From Polyangiaceae bacterium (GTDB lineage Bacteria > Myxococcota_A > Polyangia > Polyangiales > Polyangiaceae), in contig JALOQB010000090.1 in NCBI GenBank assembly GCA_025453595.1, forward strand, positions 1 to 43,951: 43,951 nt of DNA. The letters run 5' to 3'. Shown piece after piece: positions 31,759-39,910 of the stretch (positions are counted from its first letter, which is position 1; every line of letters begins with the position of its first letter). The translations under genes were made by a program, and so were the position numbers. The notes beneath the pieces were generated by a model that worked only from the letters and a program-made list of their open reading frames with translations, had not been told where the DNA came from and did not search any database.

Positions 31759-31928
31759 GGCTCCTCTTCCTAGATCCTCTCGCCCTTCGAGGCCCATGCA
31801 GGCTCCGCACCACCCCCCTCGCCCTCCTCCTTTTCTTGCGTATCCCCCGTCCCATGATGATCTTCTTTTTTCTCTGACCGCGACGATTCTGCGGGAAAAT
31901 AGCGAAGGTTTTGCGTTAGAGGTGGCCC

Positions 31929-33365
31929 ATGAGCAACGACGAGATGAGCGACTGGCCTGACGACGACGACGATCTCCCCGAGGACGAGGACGACGGCGAG
32001 GAGTACCCCGACGAGGAGGAAGGCGAAGACGAGGAAAGCGACGAGGACGAAGAGAGCGACGAGGACGAGGACGAGGAGAGCGAAGACGACGAGGACGAGG
32101 AGAGCGAAGACGACGAGGACGAGGAGAGCGACGAGGACGAGGACGAGGAGAGCGAAGACGACGACGAAGACGACGAAAGCGACGAGGACGAGGACGAGGA
32201 CGACGAACTCGAGCCTCTCTTCGACGACGACGACGAGATCTTTGCCTCGCCCGACGCCGACGAGGACAACTTCGAGGACGACCGCGGCGACTGGTCCGAC
32301 GACGACTACATCGCGTCCGCCGAGGAGCTGTTCGCCAACAACCCCTACCTCGACGAGGACCCGTTCCAGCGCTACCTCGACGCCGGCTTCTCCCCCGTCG
32401 ACGAGGGCGCCGAGCAGCAGTTCGCCCAGTCCCTCAACCGGGTGGCTCCGGGCGCCTACGAGACCCTCAAGCTCTTCGTCGCCGATGGAGCCTACCGCCT
32501 CGAAGGGTTCGTCACCCCCTCCCAGCTCCGCAGCCTGCGCCAGCACTTTGGCAACGTCGAGCTGGGCGATCTTCACCTGGTCTCCGAGCGCCGCTCCGGC
32601 CGCGTCGCTCCCAAGCGCCTCCCCCCCGAGATCGCGTCCATCGACCCCAAGGATTCGGTGGATCTCCGGAAGTTCTGTACACCGGTCGGCAACCAGGAGG
32701 ACACCAACCGCTGCGCCGCCTTCGCCTGGACCCACGGCCTCGAGCTCTGCCGCGCGCTCCAGGGTCAGTCCGCCGTCCGTCTCTCGAGCAACTACACGAT
32801 GCTCCTCTTCCAGAAGTTCATGGGAGACGCGGACGGCTTCGAGTGGGCCTACGAGGGCGGTGAAGGCACCGTCGGCGGCACGGGCCCGGGCACCCAGCTC
32901 ATCAAGTTCGGTACCTGCCGCCAGGAGCTCTGGGCCGACAGGCAGCGCGAACCCCGCGAGAGCGAGGGCAGGCTGCTCAAGGACGCCGCCAACTACAAGC
33001 TCCGCGCCAGGCTCCAGGTCATCCGCATCGATGACGTGAAGAAGGCCCTCTCCGCCGGCTTCCCCGTGTCCCTCGCGATGTCCACCGGCCCCGCCTTCAG
33101 CCGCGTCGGTCGCGACGGCATCGTCCGCATCGCCGAGGGGCCCAGCGGGCGCCATGGCTACCACGCCATGCTCATCGTCGGGTACACCGGCAACTACTTC
33201 ATCGTGAAGAACTCCTGGGGAGAAGACTGGGGCGACCGCGGCTACTGCTACATCCCCAAGAAGATCCTGGCCCAGTCCGACCCCGAGTTCATCGTCATGG
33301 CCCTCTCCGGGAGCGCCCCCGCCGAGCCCGAACCCAAGCGCAACCCCTTCTCCCGAGGCCGCTGA
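31929..33365 (+). CDS. Papain-like (C1A) cysteine protease with a polyacidic N-terminal tail
   Basis: 478 residues from ATG 31929. From about residue 9 to 105 the chain is almost only Asp, Glu and Ser, encoded by GAC, GAG, GAA and AGC codons in irregular tandem blocks. The fold then begins at VDLRKFCTPVGNQEDTNRCA: Gln256 (oxyanion) and Cys262 keep the papain Q-x5-C spacing, His412 lies in RHGYHAMLIVGY, and Asn428 in FIVKNSWGEDWGDRGY. All four catalytic positions are present, although the usual CGSCW is replaced by NRCAAFAW. No signal peptide is visible, so it may act in the cytoplasm or be exported by a non-Sec route. The segment 105-230 could be a propeptide. An inhibitory or targeting role for the tail is inference. 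A small gene follows after 5 bases. Confidence 0.87.
   Translation: MSNDEMSDWPDDDDDLPEDEDDGEEYPDEEEGEDEESDEDEESDEDEDEESEDDEDEESEDDEDEESDEDEDEESEDDDEDDESDEDEDEDDELEPLFDDDDEIFASPDADEDNFEDDRGDWSDDDYIASAEELFANNPYLDEDPFQRYLDAGFSPVDEGAEQQFAQSLNRVAPGAYETLKLFVADGAYRLEGFVTPSQLRSLRQHFGNVELGDLHLVSERRSGRVAPKRLPPEIASIDPKDSVDLRKFCTPVGNQEDTNRCAAFAWTHGLELCRALQGQSAVRLSSNYTMLLFQKFMGDADGFEWAYEGGEGTVGGTGPGTQLIKFGTCRQELWADRQREPRESEGRLLKDAANYKLRARLQVIRIDDVKKALSAGFPVSLAMSTGPAFSRVGRDGIVRIAEGPSGRHGYHAMLIVGYTGNYFIVKNSWGEDWGDRGYCYIPKKILAQSDPEFIVMALSGSAPAEPEPKRNPFSRGR
31956..32248 (+). repeat. Asp/Glu/Ser-codon low-complexity repeat inside the protease gene
   Basis: Irregular tandem blocks of the type GACGAGGACGAGGAGAGC encode the polyacidic tail. 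All units are multiples of three, so expansion or contraction would change tail length without breaking the frame. Confidence 0.8.
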
Positions 33366-33370
33366 CCCCC

Positions 33371-33835
33371 ATGCCCTCGACCCCGCAACCGCCTGACTCC
33401 CTCCGCCTCGACGACGGCTGGATCCCCTCCCTCGTCGAGCTCCAGGAGTCGAGCGGCCCCGTCTCGCCTGTATATCAGTTCCATACATCGATCCGGGTCG
33501 AGGCCGCCGGGGCCGAGCTGCGGGAGAAGATCGAGGACCTGAGGGGCTGGGAAGACGGTGATTTTCGCCAGATCATCAGGCGCGAAGGCCCGCTGTCCCC
33601 GGCGCTTTACGAGGCCCTCTGGGCCGATCTCCTCGCCATGGGGGCCCTCGACCTGGGCGGCGACCTCCGCAGCGCCGCTGGCCCTCGGATCGGCGCCAGC
33701 AGCAACCGGCTGCTGCTCCGCCTCGCCACCCGGGAGGTCGAGATCTGCTACGGCTCGAAGGACCTGAGCCGGAGCCGCAACGAGGCCCAGGCGCGGGTCG
33801 TGGAGCGGGTGCGGCGCCTGCTGTCGCCGGGCTGA
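33371..33835 (+). CDS. Uncharacterised small protein next to the papain-like protease
   Basis: 154 residues starting 5 bases after the protease stop, so almost certainly co-transcribed with it. No family recognised. It has no signal peptide or membrane helix; the central part (AAGAELREKIEDLRGWEDGDF and LYEALWADLLAMGALDLGG) looks helical and amphipathic, and the middle to C-terminal part (RLLLRLATREVEICYG) beta-like. It contains a single Cys in EICYGSK. Being paired with a cysteine protease, it could be an inhibitor, chaperone or substrate, but the sequence does not say which. High third-position G/C supports it as a real gene. Confidence 0.7.
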   Translation: MPSTPQPPDSLRLDDGWIPSLVELQESSGPVSPVYQFHTSIRVEAAGAELREKIEDLRGWEDGDFRQIIRREGPLSPALYEALWADLLAMGALDLGGDLRSAAGPRIGASSNRLLLRLATREVEICYGSKDLSRSRNEAQARVVERVRRLLSPG

Positions 33836-33866
33836 CCCGGGCGCCCTTGCGCCAGGGCGAGGGCCG

Positions 33867-35039
33867 GTGAACAGTGGGCCCCGGATGAACGTTTCGCTGG
33901 ATTGTCGCTACATCCGGGAGCGGCCGAGCGGCATCGGCGCCTACGTCCAGGCGCTGGTCGATCGGCTCCCGCTGCTCGATCCCTCCTCTTCCTTTCAGTT
34001 CTGGGCCCACCCAGCGGCCCGGGGCAAGCTCGCCACCCGCAGCAACACCTGCGAGGTCGAGGTCCACGCCGCCGCCAACGGCCCCGCCACCTTGCTCTGG
34101 CCCTCCCGCCTCGTCGATCTCGGCGGTAGGGAGGTTCTGCATGCGCCGTTCAACATCCTGGGGCGAGGGCTCCGGTTGCCCACGGTGGTGACGGTGCATG
34201 ACCTGATGTGGCTGCTGACGCCGGGGGCCTGCGAGGGCGTGGGCCCGGCGACGCCGGCGCAGGCGCTGTTCTACCGCGACGGGATCCTGAGGGCCCTGCG
34301 GGAGGCCACCCGGATCGTGGCGATCTCCCGGGCGACCGCCGACGCGATCGGCCACGTGGTGCCGGAGGCGCTGCCGCGGACCCGGGTGATCCACCACGGG
34401 GTCGAGGGCTGGTTCCAGCCCCCGACAGACCGGGACGCCCTCGCCGCGCGGATCGAGCAGCGGCACGGCCCGGGCCCCTACTTTCTGGTGGTCGGGCAGA
34501 ACGCTCCGAGCAAGAACCACGGGGCCATCCTCGAGGCCTTCGCGGCGGCCAGGCTTGACCCTTCGGTGCGGTTGATCCTGGTGCAGCGGCTCTTCGCGAA
34601 GCGGGGGTACCTGGGGGGGGCGGTGCCGCTGGATCAGCAGGCCGAGGCCCTGGGCATCGGTCACCGGGTGCGCTTCGTGGCGGGCCTCCCGCGGGAGGAG
34701 GTGCGGGACCTCATCCAGGGGGCGCTCGCGCTGATCCAGTACTCCCGCTTCGAGGGCTTCGGCATGCCGGCGCTGGAGGCGATGGCCTGCGGGACGCCGG
34801 TGATCGCCAGCGACATCGCCCCGCTGGTCGAGGTGCTGGGCGGGGCAGGGCTCCACGCCTCGCTGCAACCCCGGGATCTGGCCGCCGCGCTGGAGCGCCT
34901 CGCCTCCTCCCCCGGGCTCCGCGCCGAGCTGGGGGCACGAGCGCTGGAGCGTGGCCGCGCGTTCTCCTGGGATCGCTGCGCCCAGGCCCACCTCGAGGTC
35001 TACCGCGAGGCCGTCGCCCAGGGCCCCTTGCGCCGCTGA
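33867..35039 (+). CDS. Family 4 glycosyltransferase (GT-B fold)
   Basis: 390 residues from GTG 33867; ATG 33885 is equally possible because the family usually begins just before the DxRYI...SGIGAYV motif, seen here as MNVSLDCRYIRERPSGIGAY. The middle has HDLMWLLTPGA and RIVAISRATADAI. The C-terminal nucleotide-sugar domain starts FLVVGQNAPSKNHGAILEAF, and the acceptor/donor EX7E motif is EGFGMPALEAMACGTPVIAS. GT4 enzymes are retaining transferases that build surface polysaccharides, glycolipids or modified metabolites. The sugar and acceptor cannot be read here, and no other polysaccharide genes are adjacent. Confidence 0.88.
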   Translation: MNSGPRMNVSLDCRYIRERPSGIGAYVQALVDRLPLLDPSSSFQFWAHPAARGKLATRSNTCEVEVHAAANGPATLLWPSRLVDLGGREVLHAPFNILGRGLRLPTVVTVHDLMWLLTPGACEGVGPATPAQALFYRDGILRALREATRIVAISRATADAIGHVVPEALPRTRVIHHGVEGWFQPPTDRDALAARIEQRHGPGPYFLVVGQNAPSKNHGAILEAFAAARLDPSVRLILVQRLFAKRGYLGGAVPLDQQAEALGIGHRVRFVAGLPREEVRDLIQGALALIQYSRFEGFGMPALEAMACGTPVIASDIAPLVEVLGGAGLHASLQPRDLAAALERLASSPGLRAELGARALERGRAFSWDRCAQAHLEVYREAVAQGPLRR

Positions 35040-35104
35040 ACCGCGGGAAGCATTTGCATTTCTTCATGGCGATGGGGTGAAATACGCCCTACCCCTGGTC
35101 GACC

Positions 35105-35722
35105 ATGTCCTCCCCCGCCTCGACCGATCTCTTTCACGACAAGGCTGCCGACTGGGATAGCCGCCCTGTGCCTGCCCAGATCTCCGAGGGCGTGGTGGCC
35201 GCCATCCGGGCCCGCGTGCCCCTCGCTCCCACCGACGTGGTGCTGGATTTTGGCGCCGGCACCGGGCTCGTGGGCGGCAAGATCGCGCCCCTGGTCGGCG
35301 CCATCCACGCGGTGGACGTGTCCGAGGCCATGCTGGCGCAGCTCTCGGCGAAGGGAGAGCTGCGCGGCAAGGTGACGACCCACTGCCAGGACATCCTTCA
35401 GGCCCCCCTCGCGCTCCAGGCCGACCTGGTGGTCAGCGCGATGGCCATGCACCACGTCGAGGACACCGCGGGCCTGCTGCGGGCCTTGCACGCCCATCTG
35501 CGCCCCGGTGGTCGCGTGGCCCTCGCCGATCTCGACACCGAAGACGGGACCTTCCACCCGCCAGGGGTCGAAGGCGTGTTTCACCACGGGTTTGACCGGG
35601 GAGCGCTTGGCCAAATGCTGGAAGAGGCCGGCTTCTTCGAGGTCACCTTCGGCACCGCGACCGAGGTGCACAAGGAGCAGCGCTCGTGGCCCATCTTCCT
35701 GGTCACCGCGGTCCGCTCGTAG
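35105..35722 (+). CDS. Class I SAM-dependent methyltransferase
   Basis: 205 residues, the usual size for a free-standing Rossmann methyltransferase. Motif I is DVVLDFGAGTGLVGGKI (about 44-60), followed by the acidic ribose-binding AVDVSEAML. LVVSAMAMHHVEDTAGLLRAL and LRPGGRVALADLD complete motifs II-III. The pattern resembles ubiE/small-molecule methyltransferases more than rRNA or DNA enzymes. The substrate is unknown. It follows the glycosyltransferase after 65 bases on the same strand and could share its transcript. The stop is 20 bases from that of the convergent small lipoprotein gene. Confidence 0.88.
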   Translation: MSSPASTDLFHDKAADWDSRPVPAQISEGVVAAIRARVPLAPTDVVLDFGAGTGLVGGKIAPLVGAIHAVDVSEAMLAQLSAKGELRGKVTTHCQDILQAPLALQADLVVSAMAMHHVEDTAGLLRALHAHLRPGGRVALADLDTEDGTFHPPGVEGVFHHGFDRGALGQMLEEAGFFEVTFGTATEVHKEQRSWPIFLVTAVRS

Positions 35723-35742
35723 CGCCACGATCGGTTCAAGAG

Positions 35743-35946
35743 TTACTTGCAGACCGAGTCGTCCCGGGTGCAGCCGCTGCAATCCTTGTTGCTGGTGCAC
35801 TTGTCGTAGCTGGCCTGATCGCCGCAGGTGTACCCGGTCCCGTTGAAGCAGTAGGTGCGACGCGAGCTGCCGCCGTCGTCGTCATCGGAGCAGGCAAGGG
35901 CGAGGGTGGTGAGGGCGATGGCTGCGAGGAGATGCTTGAAGTTCAC
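35743..35946 (-). CDS. Tiny cysteine-rich lipoprotein
   Basis: 67 residues. The signal MNFKHLLAAIALTTLALACSD ends in a clean lipobox with Cys19. The mature ~48 residues start with an Asp/Gly/Ser spacer and hold seven further cysteines (CFNGTGYTC, KCTSNKDCSGC, SVCK), so a compact disulfide-knotted surface peptide is likely. No family recognised. The small size and strong Cys spacing resemble secreted knottin-like or adhesin peptides common in myxobacteria, but function is unknown. It lies 45 bases after the start side of the 5'-nucleotidase stop on the same strand and could belong to that transcript. Confidence 0.78.
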   Translation of the reverse strand: MNFKHLLAAIALTTLALACSDDDDGGSSRRTYCFNGTGYTCGDQASYDKCTSNKDCSGCTRDDSVCK

Positions 35947-35991
35947 CTCGTGACCCTACTCCAGGACCCGGGTGCAACGCAGCCCACTTTC

Positions 35992-37617
35992 TCACGCCGG
36001 TGCCCTGGTAAGCGCACCAAACTCGCGGGCAGCCCGGTCTTCTTCCGGGGAGATGCGCTCGTCGCGGTTGGTGTCGAGGGTCTTCATCAGGAGGTCGACG
36101 GTGATGGGGGATGCAGGCTCGGCGGTGCGCCGGAAGATGGCCTGGGCGATCTCGTCCCGATCGACGGCGCCATCGCGGTTGCGGTCCATGCTCTCGAAGG
36201 GTTCAAGCTGGGACCAGAAGGCGCGAGCGAAGGCCTCGAGGAGGGCCACCTTGGCCTCGCGCCCGCTGCCTGCGGGGGGGATGCGTTCCGGGTGTTGCTG
36301 GCCGAAGCGCACCAGCGGTTCGAGGTTATCCATGCCGAAGAACATGTTCCGAACGAGGGCGACGCGGAGGAGCTGGGAGGGGTCGTAGGGGGCGCCGGCC
36401 ACGCGGAGGATCTGGTGGGTGGAGGGTTCGGTCTCGACCCTGTCGTCGGTCTGGAGGAAGCCGCCGGAGACGCCGCGGCTGCGAGAGAAGCGGAGGGTTT
36501 CCTGGAGGAGAGAGGCGGGGAGGCGGGCGACAACGATCTCGTTGTCAAAGGGCATCTCGGCCTTGAGGTCGCCGTAGGTGAAGCGCCGCTGGTAGGTCTT
36601 CCCTGCGCGGATCCCGCCGCCGTTGAAGAGGGCGACGTCGGCGCCGAGGGCATCGCGGAGGCGAGAGCAGAGCAGGGCGCCCAGGGACGTCTGGCGCTCG
36701 CGGGTGCCGACGGAGGAGAGCTGCTGGTCTGCGTCGAGGGTGAGCAGGGTGGCCTGCTCCAGGGCGCGCACGGCCTTCATGTGGCCATCGACGCGAGCGC
36801 GGAGGGCCGGGTCCTCCGGGTGGCGGATGGTGTCGTCGAGGCGCACGTGGGTGGTGGGGAGGTCCGGGGCCCCGGGGGGCGGGGCCTCGGCGGGCCAGCG
36901 CAGGTCGACGATGGCCGCATGCACCGCGTCGGAGCCGGCCTTGACCAGCCAGCTCATGCCGATCTCTTCGAGGAAGACCGAGTGCTCGTGGCCCCCGATG
37001 AGGACCGGAAACGGAGGGTTGCTCTGGGCCCGGAGCAGGGCTCGATCCGAGTGGATGTCCTGGTGGGTGAAGGGGATGACGCAGGCGCAACCCTCGTGCT
37101 CGATCAGGTGCTGCGCGGTGCGGAGCACGACCTCGTTGGCGGGCAGGAGCAGGCGTCCGCCGAAGGGCTGGCCCCGGTAGATGGAGCGATCGTGCATGAC
37201 GACGCCGACGAGGCCCACGCGGATCGAGCGGCGCTGGCCGCCGCCGAGGTGGAGGATCTGGGTGGCCGGGAGCGGGGGGTCAAAATCAAGGTTGGTCGAG
37301 AGCCAGGTGCCCCGGAATTCGCGGACCCGCTCCTGGAGGACCTCGAAGGGCAGGTCATCCTCGTGGTTGCCGAAGATCGTGTGGGTGATCGGCACCGCGT
37401 TCATGCAGTCGATCATGCCGCGGCCCTGGTCGAGGCTGGAGAGCAGGCTGGGGGAGATGAAATCTCCGGCGAGGGACACCAGAAGGAGGTCCGCCGGGTC
37501 CCGCTCGGCGGCCTCGAGCACCAGGGTGCGAAGCCTCGGGAAGTGCTCGAGGAGGTAGACGTCGTTGACGCAGACCACGCGAAGCGATGGGCCGCGCGTG
37601 GGCTCACAGGCGCTCAT
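35992..37617 (-). CDS. 5'-nucleotidase/metallophosphoesterase with C-terminal EF-hands
   Basis: 541 residues from ATG 37617, chosen because the conserved RVVCVNDVYLLEHFP follows at once. The metallophosphatase domain has the two-metal motifs SLAGDFISPSLLS, IFGNHEDDLPF and IGGHEHSVF. The 5'-nucleotidase C-terminal domain is seen in LFNGGGIRAGKTYQRRFTYG and EMPFDNEIVV. Two EF-hand-like loops close the protein: DRNRDGAVDRDEIAQ and DTNRDERISPEEDRA; the second lacks the usual Gly at position 6. No signal peptide follows this start, which is unusual because most relatives are exported. Likely activity is removal of phosphate from nucleotides or a cyclic-nucleotide-type ester, perhaps calcium-modulated. 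Divergent from the reductase at 37712. Confidence 0.82.
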   Translation of the reverse strand: MSACEPTRGPSLRVVCVNDVYLLEHFPRLRTLVLEAAERDPADLLLVSLAGDFISPSLLSSLDQGRGMIDCMNAVPITHTIFGNHEDDLPFEVLQERVREFRGTWLSTNLDFDPPLPATQILHLGGGQRRSIRVGLVGVVMHDRSIYRGQPFGGRLLLPANEVVLRTAQHLIEHEGCACVIPFTHQDIHSDRALLRAQSNPPFPVLIGGHEHSVFLEEIGMSWLVKAGSDAVHAAIVDLRWPAEAPPPGAPDLPTTHVRLDDTIRHPEDPALRARVDGHMKAVRALEQATLLTLDADQQLSSVGTRERQTSLGALLCSRLRDALGADVALFNGGGIRAGKTYQRRFTYGDLKAEMPFDNEIVVARLPASLLQETLRFSRSRGVSGGFLQTDDRVETEPSTHQILRVAGAPYDPSQLLRVALVRNMFFGMDNLEPLVRFGQQHPERIPPAGSGREAKVALLEAFARAFWSQLEPFESMDRNRDGAVDRDEIAQAIFRRTAEPASPITVDLLMKTLDTNRDERISPEEDRAAREFGALTRAPA

Positions 37618-37711
37618 CCGTCTTAATTTGCTCGCCCCCTGGCCGTGACACAAGGGCCGCGGCGGTCCGATCCGGGAGGCCCCAGGCCCGGGGACGGTGT
37701 ACGTAAGGCCC

Positions 37712-39076
37712 ATGAGTGATTCGTTCGATCTGGTGGTGGTCGGGGGCGGGTCCGGCGGGGTGCGGGCCGCGCGCATCGCGGCAGGTTTTGGCGCCCGGGT
37801 CGCGCTGGTCGAGGCCGCCCGCCTCGGCGGCACCTGCGTCAACATCGGGTGCGTCCCCAAGAAGCTCATGGTCTACGGTGCTGGCTTTGCCGAGACCTTC
37901 CAGGAGGCCGCCGGTTTTGGCTGGTCCCTCGACGGCACGCCTCGCTTCGACTGGGCCACCCTGGTCGACCGTCGCGAGGCCGAGATCCGGCGCCTCAACG
38001 GCGTCTACCGCTCGCTCCTGGTGAACGCAGGGGTCACCGTGATCGAGGGCTTTGGCCGCCTCGTCCCCGGCGGCGTGCAGGTCGGGGAGCGGACCCTCCA
38101 GGCAGGGACCACCCTGATCGCCACCGGCGGTCGCCCGCGTGTGCTCCCGATCCCGGGCTGGGAGCTGGGCAAGACCAGCGATGATTTCTTCGCCCTCCGC
38201 GCCCAGCCCCGCCGCGTCGTGGTGGCCGGCGGCGGCTACATCGGCGTCGAGCTGGCCTGCATCTTCCGCGCCCTGGGCAGCGAGGTGCACCTGGTCCACA
38301 AGGATCCCCAGCTCCTCAACGCCTTCGACGTGGACGTCCGCGCCTTCTTCAGCGAGCAGATCCAGCTCCACGGCGTGCACCTCCACACCCGCCACACCAT
38401 CGAACGCCTCGACCGCCGCGGTGACTCCATCGTGGCCACCCTCGACGACGGGAGCGAGCTGCCCGCGGACCTCCAGCTCGCCGCCATCGGGCGCGTCCCG
38501 GCGACCAGCGGCCTTGGCCTCGAAGAGGTCGGTGTTGACACCTCTCCCGGGGGGGTCATCCTGGTGGACGAGCAGTTCCAGACCTCGCGCCCCGGGGTGT
38601 ACGCGCTGGGGGACTGCATCGGTCGGGTGCAGCTCACGCCGGTGGCGCTGGCCGAGGGCATGGCCCTGGCGAGGCGCCTGTTCGGGGGGCAACCGGATGC
38701 CACGGTGGACTACGACCTGATCCCGACCGCGGTCTTCGCGACGCCGCAGGTGGCGACCGTGGGGCTGACGGAGGACGAGGCGTGGCACCGGGGCGAGCAG
38801 TGCGTGATCTACCGGACGACCTTCCGGCCCATGCGGAACACGCTGAGCGGGCTGCCGTTCAAGACGATGATGAAGCTGGTGGTCTGCGCGAAGACGGACC
38901 GGGTGCTGGGGCTGCATGTGGTGGGCCCCGAGGCGGGCGAGATCGTCCAGGGCTTCGCGGTGGCGCTGCGGGCCGGGGCGACCAAGGCGCAGTTCGATGC
39001 CACCATCGGCATCCACCCGACCGCCGCGGAGGAGCTGGTCACCCTGCGCACGCCGGTCCCGCCCATGCACGGGTGA
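37712..39076 (+). CDS. gor: Glutathione-disulfide reductase-type flavoenzyme
   Basis: 454 residues from ATG 37712, preceded by AAGG at a suitable distance. FAD binding: DLVVVGGGSGGVRAARI. The redox disulfide is GGTCVNIGCVPKKLMVYGA, the glutathione-reductase form of C-x4-C. NAD(P)H binding follows at VVVAGGGYIGVELACIF. A second FAD contact is VYALGDCIG, and the catalytic His-Glu pair lies in IGIHPTAAEELVTLR. The enzyme reduces glutathione disulfide, or a related low-molecular-weight disulfide, using NADPH in the cytoplasm. Mercuric and dihydrolipoamide relatives differ at the CxxxxC flanks. The convergent lipoprotein gene begins 6 bases after its stop. Confidence 0.9.
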   Translation: MSDSFDLVVVGGGSGGVRAARIAAGFGARVALVEAARLGGTCVNIGCVPKKLMVYGAGFAETFQEAAGFGWSLDGTPRFDWATLVDRREAEIRRLNGVYRSLLVNAGVTVIEGFGRLVPGGVQVGERTLQAGTTLIATGGRPRVLPIPGWELGKTSDDFFALRAQPRRVVVAGGGYIGVELACIFRALGSEVHLVHKDPQLLNAFDVDVRAFFSEQIQLHGVHLHTRHTIERLDRRGDSIVATLDDGSELPADLQLAAIGRVPATSGLGLEEVGVDTSPGGVILVDEQFQTSRPGVYALGDCIGRVQLTPVALAEGMALARRLFGGQPDATVDYDLIPTAVFATPQVATVGLTEDEAWHRGEQCVIYRTTFRPMRNTLSGLPFKTMMKLVVCAKTDRVLGLHVVGPEAGEIVQGFAVALRAGATKAQFDATIGIHPTAAEELVTLRTPVPPMHG

Positions 39077-39082
39077 GCGCGC

Positions 39083-39910
39083 TCAGCGCCGGGGTTTCTT
39101 GCCGGCAGGCGCGGCGACCGGGGTGCGTCGCCCCGCCAGATCGGTGCGCCAGATCTTGCCGCTGACATCGTCGATCTCGTAGGTGCTGCCCCGCACCGTG
39201 TGATCGTCGTGGCGCTCCCCCACGTAGTACTGCCAGCGGCAGTCCGGCGCGCCCTCCGCGCAGCCGAGGGTGGGGGTCTCCTCGATGCGCACGGTCATCC
39301 AGACCTTCCCCCGGGAGAGCCGGCGCAGCATCGCGTCGTAGGCCCGCACGTCTGGCAGCGAGAACAGCAGGTCCAGGTAGCGTTCCCGGCGCTTCTGGAG
39401 CTCGCTCCAGGGCGTGTAGGGGGCAAACCCCTGGGCGACGCCGTCGTCGTTGCGAAGCTGGACCTCCAGCCCCCCCTGGTGGGCATCGACGGTGAAGCTG
39501 AGGGCTCCCGGCCCGTCCGGTGGGTCTTCCTCGTCGCCGGCCTCGACCTCGTGCTTGCAGCCCGGAGGGGCGCACCCCGCGATCGCCTCGCGCCGTACCC
39601 ACACCTTCAGCTTCACCTTGCGCTCCCTGTCCTGGCGAAACGTCGACTGCTGGCTCAGCGCCTGCACCTCGGGGAGCTCGGCCACCCGTTGCCTCGCCTC
39701 CTCCGCGGAGACCGGGAGCGGCGCCGGCCTCGGTGCGGGGGGGGAGGCGGGCGCCGGTGCCTCGCTGGCCTCGGGGGGAGCACGAGGCGAGGCCGCAGGA
39801 GGTGGTTCGGGCTGGATCGGCGCCGGTGGCGTGGTGCAGCCGGCCAGCAACAGGAGCGAAAGCGACGAGACGCGCACGACGCCAGGACGGTGGCAGGGCG
39901 ATGGCCTCAT
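39083..39910 (-). CDS. Uncharacterised lipoprotein at the end of the ABC exporter operon
   Basis: 275 residues. ATG 39910 overlaps the stop of the upstream ABC gene by one base (TGATG), so translation is coupled. The signal VSSLSLLLLAGCTTPP has a clear lipobox, followed by a Pro/Ala/Glu-rich linker to about residue 68. The rest is mixed alpha/beta with two Cys pairs (CAPPGCKH and CAEGAPDC) that could form disulfides. No family recognised. Linkage to an ABC exporter suggests an envelope partner, such as an outer-membrane or periplasmic helper, but nothing in the sequence proves it. Confidence 0.78.
   Translation of the reverse strand: MRPSPCHRPGVVRVSSLSLLLLAGCTTPPAPIQPEPPPAASPRAPPEASEAPAPASPPAPRPAPLPVSAEEARQRVAELPEVQALSQQSTFRQDRERKVKLKVWVRREAIAGCAPPGCKHEVEAGDEEDPPDGPGALSFTVDAHQGGLEVQLRNDDGVAQGFAPYTPWSELQKRRERYLDLLFSLPDVRAYDAMLRRLSRGKVWMTVRIEETPTLGCAEGAPDCRWQYYVGERHDDHTVRGSTYEIDDVSGKIWRTDLAGRRTPVAAPAGKKPRR

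Noticed and set aside
31956-32248. Possible CRISPR-like or minisatellite array
   Set aside because: The blocks are irregular and all translate into a continuous Asp/Glu/Ser tract of the protease; there are no spacers.
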